From Phycisphaerales bacterium UBA5793 (lineage in GTDB: Bacteria; Planctomycetota; Phycisphaerae; Phycisphaerales; UBA5793), in assembly GCA_002418285.1 (NCBI GenBank), contig DIDT01000035.1, forward strand, positions 1-64,000: a stretch of DNA of 64,000 bases. Reading direction: 5' to 3'. This document shows, piece by piece, positions 46,057 through 55,135 of the stretch. Each line of letters opens with the position of its first letter. Position 1 is the stretch's first letter. Below the pieces are notes generated by a model. The model was not told the origin of the DNA. It worked only from the letters and a program-made list of their open reading frames with translations, and ran no database searches. A program made the translations under genes and the position numbers.

Positions 46057-46881
46057 ATGACCCAGCGCGACCCAGCCCGCACCGACGCGAATCCGTCGGA
46101 GACGATGCAATTCTGCTGGATCGACTCGGGAGAGGCTCATCTAGCAACGTCGATTGACCTGCCGCGCAGCGCCCCACCGTGGCCCGTGGTCATCATCGTG
46201 CACGGCTTCAGCGGTGATCGCATCGGGCGCAGCTACCACTTCGTCGAGTTCGGCCGCACCCTCAACGCGCTGGGGATGGCCTGCGTGCGCTTCGACCATG
46301 CCGGCTGCGGCGAATCGACGGGCGACCAGCGACTGTACCACCTGGGCAGCATCGAGCGCGACTGCACAGCCGTCGGGAGGTGGCTCGGCCGCGATGGCCG
46401 CTTCGACATGGCTCGGCTGGGCGTGGTGGGATCGAGCATGGGTGGGCTGGGCGGCCTGATGACCGCGGCAAGGTTCAACGCAAGGGGGTTGCTGCTCTGG
46501 GCGCCGGTGTGCGATCTGCCGGGCATTACAAAGGAAGTCGCTCCGCCGGATCAGGTGCAGAAGTCGATTGAGCAGATCGGCTTTGCCCCATTCAAGGGGC
46601 TGCGCATCGGGCCGACCTACTTCGACTATCTCGGCCACCTCGATCCCGCCGAGCAGATCAAGTCACTCCGCTGCCCTGTCTTCATCGCGCACGCCCGCGA
46701 AGACCAGGCCGTCCCCATCGAGCACTCGCACGAGTACATCCGGCTCTGCCGCAGCCACAATGTCGCCTGCGAGTTGATGGAGTTCGACGGCTCGACGCAC
46801 GACTTTCATCTGGAGCCGGCCCGCTCGAAGCTGATTCGAGAGTCGGTGCAGCGCATGAGTCGCTGGCTGGTGCAGAAATGA
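46057..46881 (+). CDS. alpha/beta hydrolase (esterase/acyl-hydrolase type)
   Basis: A 274-residue cytosolic hydrolase. The nucleophile elbow GSSMG gives Ser127. The oxyanion region is 'VHGFSGDRIG'. The catalytic aspartate lies in 'AHAREDQAVP' and the histidine in 'STHDFHL'. 'VRFDHAGCGESTGD' is typical of the serine aminopeptidase-like/'dienelactone hydrolase-like' S33 group. Substrate is unknown. No signal peptide. Preceded by a likely leaderless promoter. Confidence 0.85.
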   Translation: MTQRDPARTDANPSETMQFCWIDSGEAHLATSIDLPRSAPPWPVVIIVHGFSGDRIGRSYHFVEFGRTLNALGMACVRFDHAGCGESTGDQRLYHLGSIERDCTAVGRWLGRDGRFDMARLGVVGSSMGGLGGLMTAARFNARGLLLWAPVCDLPGITKEVAPPDQVQKSIEQIGFAPFKGLRIGPTYFDYLGHLDPAEQIKSLRCPVFIAHAREDQAVPIEHSHEYIRLCRSHNVACELMEFDGSTHDFHLEPARSKLIRESVQRMSRWLVQK

Positions 46882-47101
46882 GGGTGGCCTGCCGGTCGCT
46901 CCGCTGATATCATCGCCCGCCGTGATCCTTTGATCGCCGCATTCCGATGTGCCATGTTTGCAGCCCGCTTCAGGCGGCGCTCCTTTGGCCGGGCTATCTG
47001 TGCCGACCGCGAATGCGACCTCCACCCGCTTTACAATCCACCCAGCATCCACGCCGCCGGCCCCATTGCGCCCGGCGCGACATTTGAACGGCCCAACCTG
47101 T

Positions 47102-48505
47102 ATGACATCGTTTTCCCAGGAACAACAACAAGCCCGAACACTTGCTGAGCGAGCGATACTCGTCGCCTGCCATCTGCCAGCATCGCGACACGACGTGCGC
47201 GATCCGCTCGGTGAGCTGCGCGACCTCGCCGAGACGGCCGGGGCGACGGTGGTCGGTGAGGCGATACAGAATCGCCGCACGCCCGATGTCGGCACTTACA
47301 TCGGCAAGGGCAAACTCGAAGAACTCAAGCGCATCGTCGAGGCTCTCGAAGGGACGCTGGTGATCTTCGACAATGACCTGACCCCTTCGCAGATCCGCAA
47401 TATTGAGAAGATCATCGAAGTCAAGATCATTGATCGCAGTGAACTGATCCTCGACATTTTCGCCAACCGCGCCACCACGGCCGCGGCCCGCCTGCAGGTC
47501 GAGCTGGCTCAACTCGAGTACACCTACCCGCGGCTGCGCGCCATGTGGTCACACCTTGGCCAGATTACGGGCGGCGCGCCGCTGGGCATCGGCACGCGCG
47601 GCCCGGGCGAGACGCAGATCGAAACCGACCGCCGACTCGTCCAGCGCCGCAAAAGCGTGCTCAAAGCGAGACTGAGTGAAGTGCTCGCGCGACGGGTGCG
47701 CGAAGTGGCGCATCGGCGCAGCGAGCATCGTACCGTTTGCCTGGTCGGCTATACAAACGCCGGCAAGTCGACCATCTTCAACGCTCTGACCGGCCCAGCC
47801 GGTGGCGGCGGGGCGTACGCCGATGATCGCCTGTTTGCGACGCTTACCACGCGCACGCGGCGCTGGCCGTTGGGAAGTGGCGACGAAGCGCTGCTCTCCG
47901 ACACGGTTGGGTTTGTACGCGACCTGCCCCACCATCTCATCGCTTCGTTTCGCGCCACACTTGAAGAAGCGATCCACGCCGACCTGCTGCTCATCGTGAT
48001 CGACGTGTCTGACCCGATGGCGTCGGTGCAATTGGACATCGTGTGTGAGACGCTCGCAGACCTGTTGCGCGACGATCCGTTGCGTCCGCGTGAAGAGACG
48101 ATGAACGCCGAAGGCGCCACGTGGGTGGACGGCGGGCCCGAAGCGCCCCCACCAACGATCGATCCCGACCTACCGCGCCACATTCTCGTGCTCAACAAGG
48201 TGGATCGTCTGGAAGACGAAGCCGAACTCGCGGTCTGGCACCAGCGCGACCCCTCGGCCATAGCCATTAGCGCCAAGACCGGCCGCGGACTGGAGCAACT
48301 GCGGGAGATCGTGCAAGAGCGACTGATGGGCGAACTCGTCGAGATTGAATTCTCCGCCCCCTACTCGGCCGCCAAGGCGATCTCGTACGCCGAGTCGCGC
48401 GGCGAAGTGATCGAGCGGGAGTATGAGACGAGCGGAGTGCGGCTCAAAGTCCGCATCGGCCGATCCCACCTCGACCGGCTCCGATCCATGGGTCTGCCGG
48501 TTTGA
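47102..48505 (+). CDS. hflX: ribosome-splitting GTPase HflX
   Basis: A 467-residue GTPase that associates with the 50S subunit and splits stalled ribosomes. The N-terminal HflX domain contains 'TPDVGTYIGKGKLEELKRIV' and 'DLTPSQIRNIEKII', then 'LAQLEYTYPRL' and 'GPGETQIETDRRLV'. The G domain has Walker A GYTNAGKST (216-224), 'LLSDTVGFVRDLPHHLI' (G3) and LNKVD (G4). A ~35-residue acidic/proline-rich insertion sits between G3 and G4. A C-terminal ferredoxin-like region ends the protein. ATG 47102 is chosen, because the longer frame upstream looks non-coding. Confidence 0.95.
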   Translation: MTSFSQEQQQARTLAERAILVACHLPASRHDVRDPLGELRDLAETAGATVVGEAIQNRRTPDVGTYIGKGKLEELKRIVEALEGTLVIFDNDLTPSQIRNIEKIIEVKIIDRSELILDIFANRATTAAARLQVELAQLEYTYPRLRAMWSHLGQITGGAPLGIGTRGPGETQIETDRRLVQRRKSVLKARLSEVLARRVREVAHRRSEHRTVCLVGYTNAGKSTIFNALTGPAGGGGAYADDRLFATLTTRTRRWPLGSGDEALLSDTVGFVRDLPHHLIASFRATLEEAIHADLLLIVIDVSDPMASVQLDIVCETLADLLRDDPLRPREETMNAEGATWVDGGPEAPPPTIDPDLPRHILVLNKVDRLEDEAELAVWHQRDPSAIAISAKTGRGLEQLREIVQERLMGELVEIEFSAPYSAAKAISYAESRGEVIEREYETSGVRLKVRIGRSHLDRLRSMGLPV

Positions 48506-48586
48506 GTGCCTGATTGGCGGTCCGGCATCGACCGGCATGCGGCAATCGCACTACACTGGTGGCTTGAACTCCAGCGAGGATTGATC

Positions 48587-51500
48587 ATGCTACGACGCGC
48601 GCGAATCGGGTTTCTGCTCTGCACACTACTCGCCCTGGCGGCACCCGCGCCGGCGCAGCAGGCGCCAGCCAATGGCCCCCCGTCCCACGTGCCTCGCATC
48701 CATGCGCTCATCAACGCGCGCATCATCATTGCTCCGGGCAAAGTGCTCGAAAAGGGCATAATCGTGATCCGCGATGGTGTAATTGAGTACGTCGGCGCCG
48801 AGGACAAGGTCCCACCCGAGGCGCGCGTGTGGGATCTCAGCGGCAAGACCGTCCATGCCGGATTCATCGATCTCTCCGTGCCCGTCAAAGCGCCAGCGAG
48901 TTTGCCCGACTCACCCGGCCTCCACTGGAACAGCCACGTGCGGTCGCAGTTCAGCGCGCTCAACGCGGCTCCGCTTGACCAAGGCGCGATTGATGCACTG
49001 CATAAGATCGGTTTCACCGCCGCCCAGATCGTGCCGGATCGCGGCATCTTCCGGGGATCTGCGGCGACGATCGCGCTGACCAACGCTGGCAGTGAGCCCA
49101 TCGTCCATCAGAACATCGGTCCGCAGGTTATTCAGTTCGAAACCGGCGGGTGGAACAGTGACGAGTATCCCGGCTCACTGATTGGCGCCGTGGCGCTCGT
49201 TCGCCAGACACTCATCGACGCCGACTGGTACAACCACTGCGTGGATATGTACCGCATGAATCCGATGCACATCGAACCCCCCGCGCCCGCCGACTCCCTT
49301 ACCGCGCTGCGCTGGGTGCTCCGACAGCCGGCCCAGCCGGTGATGTTCAAAACTGAAAGCGAACTCGACGTCTTCCGTGCTCAACGCCTGCGGGACGAGT
49401 TCAAACTGAACCTCATGGTGCTCGGAAGCGGCAGCGAGTACCTGCGCCTCGGCGATGTGCTCGAAACCAACCTTCCCATTGTCCTGCCGATCAACTTCCC
49501 CAAAGCGCCCAAGATCGAAGCGATCGAAGACGCCGACTCAGTCGACTTGCGCACCATGATGCAATGGGAACAGGCGCCCACGAACCCGCGGCGCCTCATC
49601 CAGGGGGGCGCCACCGTCGCGCTGACCACCGACACGCTCAAGAGCCGCGACAAGTTCCTCGACAACCTGCGCCAGGCCATCAAAGAAGGTCTGACTGAAG
49701 ATGAGGCACTCGCCGCCCTTACAACCACGCCCGCAAAGTTGATCACACTCGACAAACTCATCGGCCGCATCGAGCAAGGCATGGTGGCGCACCTTACGGT
49801 CATCGAAGGTACAGGTGAGCTGTTCAGCAAGGAGCGCACCGTCACGGCATTGTGGGTCAATGGCGACCGCATCGAGATGAAACCCGAGCCGGCCGTCGAC
49901 CCGCTCGGCACCTGGGCTGTCACAATGAACGGCGAAAACGAACCGAAGTTCAATCTGCTCATCACCGGCAAGGCCGATTTCCCCGAGATCGAATCGCAAA
50001 TTGGAGAAGACAAGACCAAGGCCAAGGCCGTGTCCTGGCGCGTCGAACGGCTCAGTTTCGTCTTGCCCGGCCATCTCTTCGATCGCAGCGCGTGGGAGCA
50101 GTACTCGGGAATCATCGAAAGCGGCAACATGCGCGGCGTGATCCGCACCGCGGCAGGTGACGAGATCAAGTGGACAGCCACGCGCCGGCCATCCAAGGAC
50201 GCCGAGGAGGCTGAGCAACCCGCGGCGGAAGGCGATGACGCCAAGGTCGCAGGAGCTGGTGAAACCAAGGACACAGAGGACAAGACCAAGAAGGAGGAAG
50301 AGTACGTAAAGGCGCCTGAGACCTACCCGACACCGCTTGGCGCCTATGGACTGCTCGAGCCGCAACCTCGACCGGCCGCCATTCTCGTGCACAACGTGAC
50401 GCTCTGGACCAGCGCCGAGGCCGGCATCCTCGAAAACACTGACGTGCTTATGCGCGACAGCAAGATCGCGCAGATCGGCCAAAACCTTGCGGCACCCCCC
50501 GACGCGGTCGTCATCGATGGCACGGGCAAACACATGACCGCAGGCCTGATCGATTGCCACTCACACACGGGCATCGATCGCGGCAGCATCAACGAAGGCA
50601 CGGAGGCGATCACTGCCGAAGTGCGCATCCAGGATGCGATCAATCCCGACGACATCGACTGGTACTGGCAGCTCGCCGGTGGCACCACCGTCGTCAACCA
50701 GTTGCATGGCTCGGCCAATCCAATTGGCGGGCAGAACTCGGTTGTCAAGATCCGCTGGGGACTCGGCGCTGAACGATTCCGTTTCGAAGGCGCCAAGCCC
50801 GGCATCAAGTTCGCGCTCGGCGAAAACGTCAAGCAGGCCAACTGGGGAGATAACTACACGACGCGATACCCGCAGTCGCGCATGGGCGTCGAATCGCTCA
50901 TCCGCAGCGCTTTCCTTGCGGCCCAGGACTACAGCAGGCAATGGGATCGCTACGAATCCGGAGCGGCCACCAAGGCGCGGACTTATCCGCCTCGGCGCGA
51001 TCTCGAACTCGAAGCACTGGCCGAAATCCTCCACGGCGAGCGCCTCGTCCATTGCCACTCCTACCGGCAGGATGAGATTCTGATGCTCATTCGCGTCGCC
51101 GACGAGTTCGGATTTCGCATTGGCACCTTCCAGCATGTGCTCGAAGGTTACAAGGTGGCCAGTGAGATCGCCGACCACGGCGCCGGAGCATCCTGTTTCA
51201 GCGACTGGTGGGCCTACAAGTTCGAGGTGTACGACGCGATCCCCTACGACGGCGCCATCATGGATCGAGCGGGCGTCGTCGTGAGTTTCAATTCAGACTC
51301 TGATGAACTCGCCCGGCGCATGAATACCGAAGCCGCCAAAGCCGTCCGCTATGGCGGGCTCGATCCGACTGAGGCGATCAAGTTTGTCACCATCAACCCC
51401 GCGATCCAACTCGCCATCGACGACCGAGTCGGTTCAATCGAAGTCGGCAAGGATGCGGACTTTGTCATCTGGTCCGGCTCGCCACTAAGCACCCTCTCGC

Positions 51501-51832
51501 GATGCGAGCAAACATGGATCGATGGCCGCCCAATGTTCACACTCGAGACTGACGCGAGGCTCCGCGAAGTCGCCTTGAGCGAGCGGCAACGCCTCATTCA
51601 GAAAGTGCTCCTCCAGAATCTCAAGGACCCGGAGAAAGGCAAGAAAGAGGACGCTGAAGAGGATGAAGAGAAGTCGCCCGATGACGAGGCCAAACCGGGT
51701 GACATACCGCCGCGCAATCGCGTCCTCGCCGAGATGATGCGGCAACGCGAACTGCGGGGCTATGACCCGCTCGCTTCACGACCTGGTGAATGTGGGTGTT
51801 GCGGCTCCATCAGTGAAGGAGGTGAGCGATGA
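48587..51832 (+). CDS. exported double amidohydrolase-domain protein
   Basis: A 1081-residue exported protein; ATG 48587 with GAGGATT upstream, signal peptide ending PAQQ. Two amidohydrolase units are visible. The first (~45-440) keeps the frame ('KGIIVIRDGVIEYVGAED' ... 'GRIEQGMVAHLTVIEG') but has lost the HxH metal site (IDLSVPV). After an acidic linker (~540-580), the second (~600-1000) has an intact-looking site: IDCHSHTG, then 'LVHCHSY', 'TFQHVLEGYK' and the aspartate in 'FNSDSDELARRM', as in imidazolonepropionase-like cyclic amidohydrolases. A lysine/glutamate-rich C-terminal tail ends in CGCCG. The 3' end overlaps the next gene by four bases. Confidence 0.82.
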   Translation: MLRRARIGFLLCTLLALAAPAPAQQAPANGPPSHVPRIHALINARIIIAPGKVLEKGIIVIRDGVIEYVGAEDKVPPEARVWDLSGKTVHAGFIDLSVPVKAPASLPDSPGLHWNSHVRSQFSALNAAPLDQGAIDALHKIGFTAAQIVPDRGIFRGSAATIALTNAGSEPIVHQNIGPQVIQFETGGWNSDEYPGSLIGAVALVRQTLIDADWYNHCVDMYRMNPMHIEPPAPADSLTALRWVLRQPAQPVMFKTESELDVFRAQRLRDEFKLNLMVLGSGSEYLRLGDVLETNLPIVLPINFPKAPKIEAIEDADSVDLRTMMQWEQAPTNPRRLIQGGATVALTTDTLKSRDKFLDNLRQAIKEGLTEDEALAALTTTPAKLITLDKLIGRIEQGMVAHLTVIEGTGELFSKERTVTALWVNGDRIEMKPEPAVDPLGTWAVTMNGENEPKFNLLITGKADFPEIESQIGEDKTKAKAVSWRVERLSFVLPGHLFDRSAWEQYSGIIESGNMRGVIRTAAGDEIKWTATRRPSKDAEEAEQPAAEGDDAKVAGAGETKDTEDKTKKEEEYVKAPETYPTPLGAYGLLEPQPRPAAILVHNVTLWTSAEAGILENTDVLMRDSKIAQIGQNLAAPPDAVVIDGTGKHMTAGLIDCHSHTGIDRGSINEGTEAITAEVRIQDAINPDDIDWYWQLAGGTTVVNQLHGSANPIGGQNSVVKIRWGLGAERFRFEGAKPGIKFALGENVKQANWGDNYTTRYPQSRMGVESLIRSAFLAAQDYSRQWDRYESGAATKARTYPPRRDLELEALAEILHGERLVHCHSYRQDEILMLIRVADEFGFRIGTFQHVLEGYKVASEIADHGAGASCFSDWWAYKFEVYDAIPYDGAIMDRAGVVVSFNSDSDELARRMNTEAAKAVRYGGLDPTEAIKFVTINPAIQLAIDDRVGSIEVGKDADFVIWSGSPLSTLSRCEQTWIDGRPMFTLETDARLREVALSERQRLIQKVLLQNLKDPEKGKKEDAEEDEEKSPDDEAKPGDIPPRNRVLAEMMRQRELRGYDPLASRPGECGCCGSISEGGER

Positions 51833-53154
51833 ACTTCATCGGATACACCATCATGCGTTCGACCATCGCGTCTCTGGTGCTGACCCTCACCGCCACCATC
51901 ACCTCGGCTCAATCAATCCAGATTCCCGGCGAGCCGCAGAGCCGACCCATCGCCATCGTGAACGCGACGGTTCACCCTGTCTCGAGCGAGAAGATGGACC
52001 GAGGCTACGTCGTCTTTGACAGGGGCCTCATCACGCAAGTCGGCGCGGGTGAATTCGCCGGCAACAACGTCAACTTTGAAATCGTGGACGCCAAGGGACA
52101 GCACGTCTATCCCGGCCTCATTGCGGCGGACACGACCATCGGCCTCAGTGAGATCGGCGCCGTCCGAGCCACGAACGACACGAGCGAAGTCGGCCAGATG
52201 ACGCCCGAAGTTCGCGCTGCCGTTGCCGTCAATCCCGACACCGCACTCATTCCCGTCGCGCGAGCCAACGGCATCCTCACCATGATGGTCGTTCCCCAAG
52301 GCGGCGTCGTCTCGGGCTACTGCTCGATTATGCGCCTCGACGGCTGGACGACGGAAGAACTGACGATCAACGATCGCGCCGGGCTGGTCATCCGCTGGCC
52401 CAATGTTCGGCCGCGCACGGCGTGGTGGGTGCAGGAGAATGAAGAAGAGCAACTCAAGCAGGCACGCGAGCGGCTCGATCGCATTGATAACCTCTTTCGC
52501 GACGCCGCCGCCTATCTCCAGGCGCGCAAGGCTGATCCCGAGCTGCCCGTTGATCTGCGGCTCGATTCGATGGGTCCTGCGCTGAGCGGTTTTGCCCCCG
52601 TCTACATCCATGCCAACGACGCAGCCCAGATCGAGTCCGCCGTGGCGTGGGCAATTCGTCTGAATCTCCAAGCGATCATCGTGGGTGGCCACGAGGCCGA
52701 CCAATGCACCGAGTTGCTCAAGGCCCACGACATTCCGGTCATCATGATCGGGACGCATCGCATGCCCTCGCGTCGCGACGCTGCGTATGACGAGCCGTTC
52801 ACGCTGCCCCGGAGATTGCGCGATGCGGGCGTACGCTTCTGCATCGCCAGCGGCGAGGAGCCAGCCCACGAACGCAATCTCCCCTACCACGCCGCCAAGG
52901 CGGCTGCGTACGGCCTGCCCGCCGATGAAGCCCTGCGCTCGATCACACTCAGCGCCGCGGAGATCCTGGGCGTCGGTAAGACGCTCGGCTCGCTCGAAGT
53001 CGGCAAAGTCGCAACGCTCATGATCACCACGGGCGATCCACTGGAGATTACTTCAGAGGTGCTCGCTGCTTGGATCGACGGAAGCAAGGTCGATCTCGAC
53101 AACAAGCAGAAAGCCCTCGACCGCAAGTACCGCCACCGCTACGGACAGCCATGA
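51829..53154 (+). CDS. exported amidohydrolase-like protein with degenerate metal site
   Basis: A 441-residue exported protein. ATG 51829 overlaps the previous stop and has GGAGGTGA just upstream, so it is preferred over ATG 51853. The signal peptide ends near SAQS. The composite amidohydrolase fold is recognisable at both ends ('IAIVNATVHPVSSEKMDRGYVVFDRGLITQVG' ... 'GSLEVGKVATLMITTGDPLEI'). However, the expected IDxHxH is 'YPGLIAADTTIG', and only isolated histidines remain ('VYIHANDAAQ', 'GGHEADQC'). It is probably a non-catalytic partner of the larger preceding protein. Its end overlaps the murD start. Confidence 0.78.
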   Translation: MNFIGYTIMRSTIASLVLTLTATITSAQSIQIPGEPQSRPIAIVNATVHPVSSEKMDRGYVVFDRGLITQVGAGEFAGNNVNFEIVDAKGQHVYPGLIAADTTIGLSEIGAVRATNDTSEVGQMTPEVRAAVAVNPDTALIPVARANGILTMMVVPQGGVVSGYCSIMRLDGWTTEELTINDRAGLVIRWPNVRPRTAWWVQENEEEQLKQARERLDRIDNLFRDAAAYLQARKADPELPVDLRLDSMGPALSGFAPVYIHANDAAQIESAVAWAIRLNLQAIIVGGHEADQCTELLKAHDIPVIMIGTHRMPSRRDAAYDEPFTLPRRLRDAGVRFCIASGEEPAHERNLPYHAAKAAAYGLPADEALRSITLSAAEILGVGKTLGSLEVGKVATLMITTGDPLEITSEVLAAWIDGSKVDLDNKQKALDRKYRHRYGQP

Positions 53155-54533
53155 CCGACCAACGCGTCACCGTGATGGGGCTGGGTCACTTCGGTGGCGG
53201 CGCCGGTGTCACCCGCTGGCTCGTCGAGACGCGAGGCTGCAACGTGCTGCTCACCGATCTTGCCCCCCCCGATGAACTCGCCGACTCGCTCGAATCGATT
53301 CGTGCGCTCATCGATTCGGGCCGCGTCGAACTGCGGCTCGGCGGGCACGAGGAACATGACTTCGTCGAGACCGATCTCGTGGTAGCGAACCCAGCAGTAC
53401 CGCGACCGTGGGAGAATCGGTTTCTCAACGCGGCACGCCAGGCCGGCGTGCCGATCACCACCGAGATCGAACTGCTTCTGAGCACGCTTCCCAATTGTGA
53501 TCGCGTCATTGCCGTCACGGGAACAGCCGGCAAATCCACCACGACAGCGATGATCCACCATGCGCTTTCATCGACTCCGAACGGGTGCCACCTCGGCGGC
53601 AACATCGGCGGATCACTGCTGGGTGTTCCCATCGAGCCGAGCGACTGGGTGGCGCTCGAACTCTCCAGCGCGATGCTGCACTGGTTGAATCAACATCCCA
53701 CCTCTGGCTCAGCAGGGAAAGGCAGGGGCGGGGACGCCATGCAGTTTGCGCCCGTTTCGCGTTTCGCTCCTCACATCGCCGTCGTCACCAATCTCTCTGA
53801 CAACCACACCGACTGGCACGGCTCGGTGGCGCACTACCGTCAGTCCAAGCAGCAGCTCCTCGCGCATCAGCAGTCCGGCGACACCGCGATACTCGGCCCC
53901 GGCCTACGTGACTGGGCGACCGGTCCCGGCGTCGATCGCATCGAAATTGACGATGCCGATCCGCGCCTCGCAACCATCACGCTGCTCATTCCGGGAAGGC
54001 ACAATCGCCTCAACGCGCTCGTAGCCGCGACCGCCTGCGCCGCGGCAGGGTTCGACGCGGCCGACGCACTACGCGCCATCGCGAACTTTCGCGGCCTGCC
54101 GCACCGCCTGCAAGTCGTGGCCCAGACCGAAGACGGACGCCTCTATTACAACGACTCAAAATGCACCACGCCCGCGGCGGCGATACTCGCCGTCGATTCG
54201 TTTGACGATCCCGGCCGCATTCACCTCATCGTCGGTGGCTATGACAAGAAGGCCGACCTTGCCCCGCTCGCTGCCCTGGGTTCACGCGTGTCGCGACTGT
54301 ACACAATCGGCGCGGTGGGTGAGCGCATTCACGCCCTGGCCGAGCCGGGTTCCTGCCTGCATTGTCGCACGCTCGACGTCGCAGTGAGCAACGCCGCCAC
54401 GCGCATGGCCGCCGGCGACATTCTACTGCTCAGCCCGGGCTGCGCCAGCTGGGACCAGTTCACCAACTTTGAGCAGCGTGGCGATCGCTTCACGCAACTG
54501 GTCCGCAGCCGGATCGAAACCGGCGCGACTTGA
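53151..54533 (+). CDS. murD: UDP-N-acetylmuramoylalanine--D-glutamate ligase
   Basis: ATP-dependent addition of D-glutamate to UDP-MurNAc-L-alanine in cytosolic peptidoglycan synthesis. The 460-residue protein has the Mur-ligase P-loop GTAGKSTT at 124-131 (alanine replaces the usual asparagine), the D-glutamate-side block 'FRGLPHRLQVVAQTEDGRLYYNDSKCTTPAAAILAV', and the MurD-specific 'LIVGGYDKKADL' and 'LLSPGCASWDQFTNFEQRGDRF'. Its ATG overlaps the upstream amidohydrolase stop (ATGA), implying coupling. The usual dcw neighbours are absent. Confidence 0.94.
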   Translation: MTDQRVTVMGLGHFGGGAGVTRWLVETRGCNVLLTDLAPPDELADSLESIRALIDSGRVELRLGGHEEHDFVETDLVVANPAVPRPWENRFLNAARQAGVPITTEIELLLSTLPNCDRVIAVTGTAGKSTTTAMIHHALSSTPNGCHLGGNIGGSLLGVPIEPSDWVALELSSAMLHWLNQHPTSGSAGKGRGGDAMQFAPVSRFAPHIAVVTNLSDNHTDWHGSVAHYRQSKQQLLAHQQSGDTAILGPGLRDWATGPGVDRIEIDDADPRLATITLLIPGRHNRLNALVAATACAAAGFDAADALRAIANFRGLPHRLQVVAQTEDGRLYYNDSKCTTPAAAILAVDSFDDPGRIHLIVGGYDKKADLAPLAALGSRVSRLYTIGAVGERIHALAEPGSCLHCRTLDVAVSNAATRMAAGDILLLSPGCASWDQFTNFEQRGDRFTQLVRSRIETGAT

Positions 54534-54552
54534 TCGCGTCTTGCAAACAACA

Positions 54553-54582
54553 GGGCCGCACGTCGTTTCCGGCGTGCGGCCC
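54553..54582. terminator. hairpin terminator between murD and the FlgM-like gene
   Basis: A perfect 10-bp stem GGGCCGCACG/CGTGCGGCCC with a 10-base loop lies between the convergent stops. On the minus strand it is followed by a T-rich stretch (complement of TTGCAAACAA), so it serves the FlgM-like gene best and may work in both directions. Confidence 0.55.
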
Positions 54583-54614
54583 CAGATGGCTTTCAATCTT
54601 CCTTGCCCTGAGCA

Positions 54615-54932
54615 CTAGGCGGAGGTGTCGTCCGCAAAGTGGTCATTCCAGATTTCATCGACGACGCGGTCGATCTTGCCGTTGGTGTCATAGCGGCCCG
54701 ATTCAATCTGCTGGCGAACCTGGTCAATCAGTTCCTGTCGCATCGGTGGATCGTTCAGCGCCCTGTCCAGCAGCGCCAGGCGTTGTGCGGTGGGTGAAAG
54801 CTCAACCGAATCGGAGTCGCGGTCAAAACGGTTCGAACCCCAGTTCGCCGTGTCGGCTGTGCCATTGGATCTATACTGGTAAGAGTCGGCCTTCGGGATA
54901 AACCCGGGCCCGAGTGGAGCGATGCCGCTCAT
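54615..54932 (-). CDS. FlgM-like anti-sigma factor family protein
   Basis: A 105-residue protein with a clear FlgM-type C-terminus: 'DSVELSPTAQRLALLD', then 'MRQELIDQVRQQIESGRYDTNGKIDRVVDEI', closely following the family consensus of LS-x-x-A, a helix, and G-x-Y-D/V before a final helix. FlgM holds the flagellar sigma-28 inactive until the hook is complete. The N-terminal ~40 residues are polar and probably disordered, as in known FlgM. GGAG lies 11 bases before the ATG. No flagellar gene is present in the window. Confidence 0.68.
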   Translation of the reverse strand: MSGIAPLGPGFIPKADSYQYRSNGTADTANWGSNRFDRDSDSVELSPTAQRLALLDRALNDPPMRQELIDQVRQQIESGRYDTNGKIDRVVDEIWNDHFADDTSA

Positions 54933-55078
54933 GAGCGATGAACTCCTCGAGAGTTGCGCGGCCTGCGTGAATCGGACTACGGGTTCGCTTCGCGGTCAGC
55001 CGGCTGGTTTCCTCTCCGCTCCGCAGTTAGATATCGACGAGGCCCGAGAAAAGACTTGAAGTTGCAACAGCCGCGACG

Positions 55079-55107
55079 ATTTGACTTAAGCCATTGTCAA
55101 ATATGAT
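55079..55107 (+). promoter_or_regulatory. candidate promoter with overlapping operator-like palindrome
   Basis: TTGACT (55081-55086) and TATGAT (55102-55107) are strong hexamers with a short 15-base spacer. A perfect 7-bp inverted repeat ATTTGAC/GTCAAAT (55079-55085 and 55096-55102) overlaps both, as a repressor or activator site would. Confidence 0.5.
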
Positions 55108-55135
55108 CTTGCGCTGCGATAACTGGAGGTGGGAC

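Noticed and set aside
54824..54845. A tRNA T-loop-like GGTTCGAACCCC
   Set aside because: It lies inside the FlgM-like coding region and no acceptor or anticodon stem can be paired around it.
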